From positions 682,001-746,000 of the forward strand of contig JANQPL010000004.1 of NCBI GenBank assembly GCA_028289425.1: a stretch of 64,000 nucleotides of DNA, read 5' to 3'. The notes under the pieces are model-generated. The model did not search any database, was not told the origin of the DNA, and saw only the letters and a list, made by a program, of their open reading frames with translations. The DNA is from Alphaproteobacteria bacterium (GTDB lineage Bacteria; Pseudomonadota; Alphaproteobacteria; JANQMY01). Both the position numbers and the translations under genes were made by a program. Positions 57,291 to 64,000 of the stretch are shown piece by piece (the stretch's first letter is position 1; each line of letters opens with the position of its first letter).

Positions 57291-57425
57291 GATCATCATG
57301 CGATCAACTGGACTCATCTTCGACGATCCAGTTGATCGCATAAAGATGATCTACATCTATAAAATAGAGCAACTTGGTGCGCTCAAACCAATCCTCGTAT
57401 GGGTTGTTTGAGCGCACGTTGCTCT
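57291..57425. repeat. two adjacent long inverted repeats
   Basis: GATCATC-ATGCGATCAACTGGA / TCCAGTTGATCGCAT-aaa-GATGATC (57291-57351) and AGAGCAAC-ttg-GTGCGCTCAAAC / GTTTGAGCGCAC-GTTGCTCT (57366-57425). Confidence 0.9.
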
Positions 57426-58395
57426 AGAGCCCCGAAATCAAATCAAGAACTTCGTTGTTTAGACTAAGATTCAACGGATCCGCCGACCGCACAATGTCCA
57501 CCAGCAATTCCTGGGTGACATGGGTTGCGTCCGCGGTCAGATTGGTTCCCTGGAGCAACTGGCCATTACCGATCCCCTGACGGATGGTGCCCACATCCGG
57601 CAGAGAGAGAATGAACCCTAGCTCATCATCCGTCGAAAAGGCCGTTGCCATTGTGCCGTCTTCGAACGCGAATGTAAGCGCATCATCCAGCAGATAAGTG
57701 CCGTCTCCGCCGTCTCCATAGTTCGGCAGGACCACGTGACCGGCGCTGTCCTGAATGCTGACCTGAATATCTTGGCTGACGTCATTAAAGCCGCCGCCCA
57801 CATTGATGAACTGCGCCACGCCGCGCGTCGACGCAAGCCCGGCGGGTGTGTTGTCGAGGCCGTCGGCGCGTTCGTAGGAGATAGTGACCGGCGACTGGTT
57901 TGTCGTCGTGGTGGTGTACCCGCCGCCGCCATTTTCCGGAAACTCAAAGAAAGACGAACGGTTTGACTTACCGAACAGGCTGACGACGGGCTTAATGGTG
58001 ATTCTCGGCATGATCGGCGACAGGCCGAACAGGCTGAAAGCAGGATGTTTGGTCTGCTTTGTTTTGGTTTGTTCCTGCAATGAAATCCGGAATGTCGGCT
58101 TACGCCCGGGATCCGCAAAGTTGGTTGAAAAATTGATCCCGGCCGTGAGCGATGTCCCATCGGGCAACGTTACCGCCGACTGGAAGGTGAGGCCGAAATA
58201 CTCGATTGCCCCATTTGTAGCGTAGCGGCCGCGCATGTCGGCCAAGGCATCATCGGACACCTCCACCCCATTGACAGGCAAACCCCATTCGTCCACCTGG
58301 TGCGCGCTTGCGTAGGCGGCACCCATCGCTGCCCAGGCTACGATTGCGCTGCTTGTCAATAATACGCCGAGAGACTTCCCAAACACCTTGCTCAT
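57424..58395 (-). CDS. FapE-like secreted protein
   Basis: 323 aa, signal peptide, VEVSDDALADMRGRYATNGAIEYFGLTFQSAV; located next to the C39 protease and repeat proteins. Confidence 0.55.
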   Translation of the reverse strand: MSKVFGKSLGVLLTSSAIVAWAAMGAAYASAHQVDEWGLPVNGVEVSDDALADMRGRYATNGAIEYFGLTFQSAVTLPDGTSLTAGINFSTNFADPGRKPTFRISLQEQTKTKQTKHPAFSLFGLSPIMPRITIKPVVSLFGKSNRSSFFEFPENGGGGYTTTTTNQSPVTISYERADGLDNTPAGLASTRGVAQFINVGGGFNDVSQDIQVSIQDSAGHVVLPNYGDGGDGTYLLDDALTFAFEDGTMATAFSTDDELGFILSLPDVGTIRQGIGNGQLLQGTNLTADATHVTQELLVDIVRSADPLNLSLNNEVLDLISGL

Positions 58396-58465
58396 TTTCT
58401 CAACCTCGAGACTGGTCCTATTCCCTCACTCAACAAGAACCCGCCAATGCTGCTCGATCGATTCC

Positions 58466-59203
58466 TCAGAAGTAGTCCGCGTTCAGGACTCCGAAATCGA
58501 GCAGATTGGCAGGTTGGAACGGCGCCCGTTCGTGCATCAGCGCGCGCGCACTGATAGGCGTCGGCGCTTTTGTCAGCACGGTGTTTGCGTCGAACCCGTG
58601 ACCGACGATTGCCAGAATGGTGCCATTCCAAGACTGTTCGAACTTTTTGACAGTCATTTTTTTATTGCCGAGCGCGGGATCCGCCAGATAGACACTGTCG
58701 CCGTCCACTTTTTTGAGGACGACAAAGTGCTGGTAGCCATTGAGATTGAGCAGAATGATCACCGGAATTCTTAAATTCCGAAGGGCATCCACATTCACTT
58801 GATATCCAGTGGCATGGAAGCCCTGTTTAATGGCATACCGCTTCATATCCAGAAGCGAAAATCCCTTTTCCAGAATGACATTGCGGTCGGCAATACGGAA
58901 CATTCCGGCAAGAACGGTGGCTTCGCTAATCTTTCGGTTGAAGGCATATTGAAAGATCGTGGCAAGGGCCGCCGCGCCGCAACTAAAATCGGTTTGCTGA
59001 CGAACAATGTTTCTGAATTGACGTTCCTTAATGCTCTCTACATCCATGCGGACGATGCCGGCACCTGGAACGATGTTATTGAACCGGATTTCGGCCGCCG
59101 AAACACCGTTTGACGATACCGTTGCCAACAGCAGTGCCAATACGCACGCTATGACGGCACGGCAGGCCGGGTTTGGTGTTGCGATGTTTTCCGTTTTGGC
59201 CAT
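58466..59203 (-). CDS. C39-family cysteine peptidase-like protein (FapD-like)
   Basis: Cys motif RQQTDFSCGAAALATIFQYAF, His motif GYQHFVVLKKVDGDSVYLADPALGNKKM; signal peptide. Confidence 0.82.
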   Translation of the reverse strand: MAKTENIATPNPACRAVIACVLALLLATVSSNGVSAAEIRFNNIVPGAGIVRMDVESIKERQFRNIVRQQTDFSCGAAALATIFQYAFNRKISEATVLAGMFRIADRNVILEKGFSLLDMKRYAIKQGFHATGYQVNVDALRNLRIPVIILLNLNGYQHFVVLKKVDGDSVYLADPALGNKKMTVKKFEQSWNGTILAIVGHGFDANTVLTKAPTPISARALMHERAPFQPANLLDFGVLNADYF

Positions 59204-59225
59204 TGATCCGATTTCTTTGTTTGGT

Positions 59226-59257
59226 TGGTACGCCCGGCCGTGATGAAGGCCGGGCGT
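59226..59257. promoter_or_regulatory. 12-bp perfect intercistronic hairpin between repeat-protein gene and C39 gene
   Basis: GTACGCCCGGCC GTGATGAA GGCCGGGCGTAC. Confidence 0.85.
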
Positions 59258-59295
59258 ACGCTTTGGTGTTTCGAGTACCGATGTTTGTCGGGTTC

Positions 59296-60291
59296 TTATG
59301 GAGACGTCGTGGTTGCGGCGAGCGCAAGCGAATTGACTTGAGCGTTGCCGTAACCGGCTGCCACGTTGACCCCCACATTGCCGCTGACAACGGTCATAGC
59401 ACCGGACGTTGCGGTATTGTTCTGAACGCCGGCAATGCCGTAGTCCTGGTTCTCGATGTCTTGACGGGATTCAGCAACTGCCGTCGCAAGAGCTGCATCG
59501 CTTGCATGGGCTACAGCAACGGAATTCGCCTGCAAATTGACGAAACCGGCTGCGTAGTTTGCACCGATGTTACCTACAGCGTTGCTGATGGTGCCGCCGG
59601 TCGCGGTGTTAAGCGCAACACCGAAGATGTTGATCCCGTTCGGTGCGTCCAGATCCTGAACAGCATCGACCCATGCCGTCGCGAACAGGCCTTCCGAGCC
59701 TTCCGCAACCGCCAGGGAGTTTTGCTGCAAGTTCCAGAAACCGGCCGCCGTGTTGACGCCGATGTTACCGCCGACACCATCGACCAGTCCGCCGGTCGCC
59801 GTGTTCGACGTGCTGATGGCGGTGCCCGGAACGATGTCGTTGCGCGCAGCCTTTTGATTGGATTCGACGGTCGCTTCAACGGAAGCAGCACCGCTGCCGC
59901 TGGCAATCATCGAAATGGCGGTTTGGTTGGCCTGAGCGTTGTTTCGACCGGCCGCCGTGTTGACACCGATATTGCCTTCACCGCCGGCAATGTCGCCATT
60001 GGTCGCGGTGTTGTCCATGCTTTCGCCGGTGTCTAGCTGATCACTCAACACGTTATCTTTGACATCCTGGTGGACTTCAACGGACGAGCTCGCCGCAGCG
60101 AAACCTACCGTATTCGTCAAATCGACCGTGATGTCGCCGGTAACGTTGTGGGTCACCATGTGGTTGATGTCAACGACAACATCTTTCTGTGCATCGAGCA
60201 CAAGAATCAGTTCCGCTGACGCCGCACTTACCCCCATTGCGAGAGCAAGTGCGCAGGCGGACGTGCCGCCCATCAGTCTACTGAGTTTCAT
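59296..60291 (-). CDS. secreted four-repeat protein, candidate functional-amyloid subunit (FapB/FapC-like)
   Basis: Signal peptide; four NTATxGx...GNIGVNxAAGxxNxQxNSxAVA repeats starting at residues 94, 163, 228, 292. Confidence 0.75.
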   Translation of the reverse strand: MKLSRLMGGTSACALALAMGVSAASAELILVLDAQKDVVVDINHMVTHNVTGDITVDLTNTVGFAAASSSVEVHQDVKDNVLSDQLDTGESMDNTATNGDIAGGEGNIGVNTAAGRNNAQANQTAISMIASGSGAASVEATVESNQKAARNDIVPGTAISTSNTATGGLVDGVGGNIGVNTAAGFWNLQQNSLAVAEGSEGLFATAWVDAVQDLDAPNGINIFGVALNTATGGTISNAVGNIGANYAAGFVNLQANSVAVAHASDAALATAVAESRQDIENQDYGIAGVQNNTATSGAMTVVSGNVGVNVAAGYGNAQVNSLALAATTTSP

Positions 60292-60323
60292 AGATACCTC
60301 CTACTCAGTTTAGGCACCATTGC

Positions 60324-61007
60324 CTAGTCTCCCGCTCCCGCACCAACGGTCAGCGAGAAAGTATTGGCCAGCGCATTGCCCGGCCCCGCTGCCTGCGTCA
60401 CTTGAACGATTCCCCTTGCCCCTTGAAAGGCGGTGTCATCGATCGTCGCTACGCCTGCATTCTGTGTGTTTCTTAGAAGCCTGCTGTCTACATCGGGAGC
60501 GTTTTGCTCAAGCTGGCTGTCCGCCAGCTCGACGCCGTCGATCCCGAAGGCAATGGCGGCGACATTTGCCACTGCATTGCCCGTACCGGCCACATTGTTG
60601 ACCGCGATAGACCCGCTTGCGCCCGCAAAGGCACCGGCACCGATATGTGCCGTGTCCTGGGAGGGACCGATCCTGCCGATATCGATGTTCTGCTGAGCGC
60701 TTGCGGAGCTTACGGAGGCGGGCGAACCTGTCGAAATCGTGAGCAGGTTTGCTTCCGCATTGTAGTTGCCGGCTGCCGCATTGAGGCCGATGCGCCCTTG
60801 CGAATTTGCAAAGGTGCCGTCGGTAATGGTGCTGGTGTTTGTCGAAACGTCCGATGGCGCGGATCCGCTGGCCGGTTCTTGACCAAATCCGCTCGACGGC
60901 GTGCCAAACACCGCCAATATGAAAGCTCCAACAAGAATGGTCCAAGACCGGCCAATTGAGACGTTGAGTCCCCAATTGGCCGGCAGGACCGTGACCCCCC
61001 TGATCAC
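60324..61007 (-). CDS. secreted three-repeat protein, candidate second amyloid subunit
   Basis: GRIGLNAAAGNYNAEANLLTIS, GSIAVNNVAGTGNAVANVAAIA, GIVQVTQAAGPGNALANTFSLT repeats. Confidence 0.65.
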   Translation of the reverse strand: MIRGVTVLPANWGLNVSIGRSWTILVGAFILAVFGTPSSGFGQEPASGSAPSDVSTNTSTITDGTFANSQGRIGLNAAAGNYNAEANLLTISTGSPASVSSASAQQNIDIGRIGPSQDTAHIGAGAFAGASGSIAVNNVAGTGNAVANVAAIAFGIDGVELADSQLEQNAPDVDSRLLRNTQNAGVATIDDTAFQGARGIVQVTQAAGPGNALANTFSLTVGAGAGD

Positions 61008-61244
61008 ACTCCTACCCCAACAAATTGGTACACGAAACTAAGTCAGGATCGAGTATCGGCGGCGAAATGGCAGGCGGCGCCTCCCAAATGGGGTATTTTC
61101 CGCAATTGTTTTATGACGATGGGCGTCGCCGATTGATATGTATGGGAATGAAGCTGAGAAAGGCTGGATTTCCGGGGTTTCTGGCGAGAAAACGTCGTCT
61201 TCTGACAATGGGCGGGAACAGGCGATGTGGGCCGCGGCGTAAGT

Positions 61245-63782
61245 TCACCCTGCGGTGTTGCTGTCACACCACAGTTTCCACAGGGTGCGGAACAGTCTCT
61301 CGATATTGCTTGCAAAAAGCGCGGCGTCGGACATGGGCGATTCAAGCACCCTTTGACGTTGGGTTCTGCGCCAACGCGCCAAACGGTCGGGCGATGATGC
61401 AAGACGCGTGGCGATGTCCACATAATCCGCTTCGTCTTTTGCTGCCCATTCCGTCCGGCCGATGGCATTGAGGAACCCCCAAGTTTGGCGCGAACACGGG
61501 CGGCTTTGGGGCAGTGTGACCACCGGCACGCCCATGGTCAGCGCCTCGCAGGTAGAGATACAGCCGCTGAAGGGGAACGGGTCCAGCGCGATATCGACCT
61601 TGTGGTAATCCGCAAGTGTGTCTTGGTGGCGGCCGGTTTCGCTGATGAACGTCAGGCGCGATGGGCTAACGCCGCGTTGCGTGAACGAATCGGTCAGCCG
61701 TTCTCTTTCCGCCGGATCGGCAAGTGTCGGCCAGCTCAGCATTAACTTTGATTTCGGTGTTTTCTCTAGAATGCGGGACCAAACGGCAATCACATCACCG
61801 TTGAGCTTGCACAGATTGTTGAAACTGCCAAAAGTGATGGTGCCGATCTGCTGGCTGGGCGGCGGAGCCACAGGGGGAATATATTCAGGTGCCGTATAAC
61901 ACCAGCGAATGTCGGGCAAGCGCACTACCTTTTCCGTAAACAGATGATCTTGATTGGGCGCGATGTAATGGGGGTCCATGATGATGTAATCGATCGCCGG
62001 CAGGCCCGTGGTGTGGCACGAACCGAGCCAAGTGGCCTGAACGGGCGCTGGTTTGCGGGCAAAGGCCGACAGGCGCGACCCGGCGGTATAGCCCGACAGA
62101 TCGATCAAAATGTCGATCTGGTCCGCGCGGATTTGTTCGCATAACGCCTCGTCGGTCAGCCCCAATATCGAACGCCACGCGGCCGCATGGTGGTGCAGAT
62201 GCTGTGTGAGGAGGTCCGGCCGCTTTCGCGCGCTGTAGCAATAATACTCGACCGACTTGGCATCGGCATGAGCCATCAATCCCGCAAGGAAATAGCCCGT
62301 GGGGTGCAGGCCGAAATCGGCAGAGACCAAGCCGATTCTGAGGGAGCGCTGAGGATCTGCCGACTGCGGATAATCGCGATACGGATGGTCGATTGCGGAT
62401 AATCTTTGCCCAATCCGCCTATGCGCTTCTGACAGGTCCTTATCGGATTGGGCGGGATCGTATACCTGGGAAAACAGAAAATTGGCGGCAAACTCAAGAT
62501 CGTTAGGGCACAAGTCTAGCGCCCGCCCATAATGCCATTGTGCTTTCTCGTAATTTGCTTGGGCCTTGTACATGTTGCCGAGATTGGTGTGCGCGGCGTG
62601 GTAATCTGGGTCAATGTGCACTGCCGTCGCGTATTTTGCTTTGGCGTTTTCGATCTGATGAAGGTCACTCAGAACATTACCCCAAGTAACGAATAGTTCT
62701 TTGGACCGGGTACCGCCCATAACGGCTTGTTCTATTGGGGCCAGAGCGGCTTGGGAATTGCCAGTTTCCCGCAATATGGCGGCCTTGCTGATCAGGGCGG
62801 CGGGATTTCCGGGCTCTATGTTCAATGCGCGGTCCACATGCCACAGCGCTTCTTCGAAATGTCCCAATTGCTTTTGAGCAAGTCCCATCAGCAAATGAGC
62901 TTCAGCTGTGTCCGGTCGAAGTTGAGAGGCGGTTTCGGCGCTTGTGAACGATCCGGCTGGGTCGTTCGTCTTAAGTTGAGAGCGTGCCCGCTTAATCCAT
63001 GCATCGGCGTTGCTCGCGTCCACGGCCAATGCCCTGTCGGTTTCCACAAGAGCATCCTGGTGCCGGGACAGCTCTTGCAGTACTTCCGCCCTGGCCAGAT
63101 AGACCTTCGACTGATGCGGTGCCAGGTGTTGGGCTGCCTCGAAAGCCTCCAAGGCTTCTGAAAATCGGCCGAGTTTTGCGAGCGTATGTCCCAAATTTTC
63201 GTGGGATTGCCAGTGTGCGGGATTGGTCTTTACCGCGGCTTCGAACGACGCAATCGCTTTGTCAAAGGCCTCACTTTCCACAAGGGCGTTGGCCTTGTTG
63301 AAGTGGGCTTGGGCAAGGTTCGAATCCAGTTCCAGCGCCCGGTCAAAGGCAGCGATGGCATCGTCATACCGCTTGAGCCTGGTGAGGGCATTGCCTTTAT
63401 TGTTGAAGGCATGGGCATCGTTTGGGGAAAGCGCAATTGCTTGGCATACGGCGTCAAACGCACCGGCGGCATCGCCCAAGTCCAACAAAATTGCGCTCAG
63501 GTTTCGATGGTAGAGTGCCACATCCCCGCGGTGCGTAATGGCACGGCGGACCTGGTGCGCGGCTTTGTCGAATTGCCCAAGCCCATGTTGGGCAAGCCCC
63601 AGCAGATGCAGCGCTTCCGAATCCCGTGGATCGGTTTTGACTGCTTTGGTTAGAAGCTTCGCCGCGCCGCGATAGTCGGCTTGACCCAGCAGGCCGAAAC
63701 TTTGATGAAGCAGCTTGCGAAATTTGGTCGATTTGACGTGTGATTTTGCTCCGCCACGTTCGTCGACCACGCTGAGTGTCAT
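61245..63782 (-). CDS. TPR protein with C-terminal O-linked GlcNAc transferase (SPINDLY-type) domain
   Basis: Many TPR units (YDDAIAAFDRALELDSNLAQAHFNKANAL); LSGYTAGSRLSAFARKPAPVQATWLGSCHTTGLPAIDYIIMDP; SFNNLCKLNGDVIAVWSRIL; ISTCEALTMGVPVVTLPQSRPCSRQTWGFLNAIG. Confidence 0.92.
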   Translation of the reverse strand: MTLSVVDERGGAKSHVKSTKFRKLLHQSFGLLGQADYRGAAKLLTKAVKTDPRDSEALHLLGLAQHGLGQFDKAAHQVRRAITHRGDVALYHRNLSAILLDLGDAAGAFDAVCQAIALSPNDAHAFNNKGNALTRLKRYDDAIAAFDRALELDSNLAQAHFNKANALVESEAFDKAIASFEAAVKTNPAHWQSHENLGHTLAKLGRFSEALEAFEAAQHLAPHQSKVYLARAEVLQELSRHQDALVETDRALAVDASNADAWIKRARSQLKTNDPAGSFTSAETASQLRPDTAEAHLLMGLAQKQLGHFEEALWHVDRALNIEPGNPAALISKAAILRETGNSQAALAPIEQAVMGGTRSKELFVTWGNVLSDLHQIENAKAKYATAVHIDPDYHAAHTNLGNMYKAQANYEKAQWHYGRALDLCPNDLEFAANFLFSQVYDPAQSDKDLSEAHRRIGQRLSAIDHPYRDYPQSADPQRSLRIGLVSADFGLHPTGYFLAGLMAHADAKSVEYYCYSARKRPDLLTQHLHHHAAAWRSILGLTDEALCEQIRADQIDILIDLSGYTAGSRLSAFARKPAPVQATWLGSCHTTGLPAIDYIIMDPHYIAPNQDHLFTEKVVRLPDIRWCYTAPEYIPPVAPPPSQQIGTITFGSFNNLCKLNGDVIAVWSRILEKTPKSKLMLSWPTLADPAERERLTDSFTQRGVSPSRLTFISETGRHQDTLADYHKVDIALDPFPFSGCISTCEALTMGVPVVTLPQSRPCSRQTWGFLNAIGRTEWAAKDEADYVDIATRLASSPDRLARWRRTQRQRVLESPMSDAALFASNIERLFRTLWKLWCDSNTAG

Positions 63783-63929
63783 GTCAGATTTTCCTCACCG
63801 CCAATTCGCGCAGTGTACAAATTAAATTTTCTCGGGCAAGAAACGGCGGCAAGGAATTAGTGCTATGGTTAACGACGGCGGCGGATCCCAAAAACAGATT
63901 GGCGCAAAGCTTGACCTTTTTCGGGCGCG

Positions 63930-63964
63930 TTAACCTTACCGACACTATTATTAACCTTACCAAC
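63930..63964. promoter_or_regulatory. two 14-bp direct repeats, 21 bp apart, upstream of the TPR-OGT gene
   Basis: TTAACCTTACCGAC (63930) and TTAACCTTACCAAC (63951). Confidence 0.5.
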
Positions 63965-64000
63965 AAAAAAGTGTGGCTGGCTTGAAAAACACTCTTTTAC

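Noticed and set aside
63930-63954. CtrA box at TTAACC...TTAACC
   Set aside because: TTAA halves are 17 nt apart, not 7; better described as a direct repeat
63776-63985. 69-aa ORF at the right edge
   Set aside because: Lies in the AT-richer upstream region of the OGT gene; no SD and no family features

Overview
Alphaproteobacterial-looking chromosomal window, densely coding, with no rRNA, tRNA, CRISPR array or transposase that I could recognise. Left to right it contains: a truncated CCA-adding enzyme with DUF6111, NUDIX and DUF1285 genes; a MoxR/DUF58/BatA-DUF4159/VWA-like operon; SDR and NUDIX genes; an Hpt-like gene and motA; an orphan ParA plus SPOR-domain pair; usg, a phosphoribosyltransferase, an MBL-fold hydrolase and a molybdopterin oxidoreductase; an EF-hand gene divergent from an OmpR/histidine-kinase pair; a RibB fused to a cysteine-less GTP cyclohydrolase II-like domain; an RND pump followed by an OxyR-type regulator; an S9 peptidase and a threonine dehydratase; a Phe/Tyr catabolic cluster (phhA, maiA, FAH, VOC, hppD, Lrp) without hmgA; a MarR region with a very short ORF behind a near-perfect Shine-Dalgarno; a second ring-cleavage-type cluster; and a phosphonate-type cluster (sulfatase/PMH, phnX, FAD oxidase). 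The most notable part is 54963..63782 on the minus strand. It looks like a divergent Fap-type functional-amyloid operon: two secreted GNIGVNxAAGxxNxQxN-repeat proteins, a C39-type protease, a FapE-like secreted protein, an extra Rap1a-like/peptidoglycan-binding protein, and a coiled-coil plus beta-barrel FapF-like outer-membrane protein. It is flanked by a TPR/SPINDLY-type O-GlcNAc transferase and two GT2-like glycosyltransferases, and carries long perfect hairpins between its cistrons. All assignments come from reading the sequence and the translated ORFs; no database search was run.
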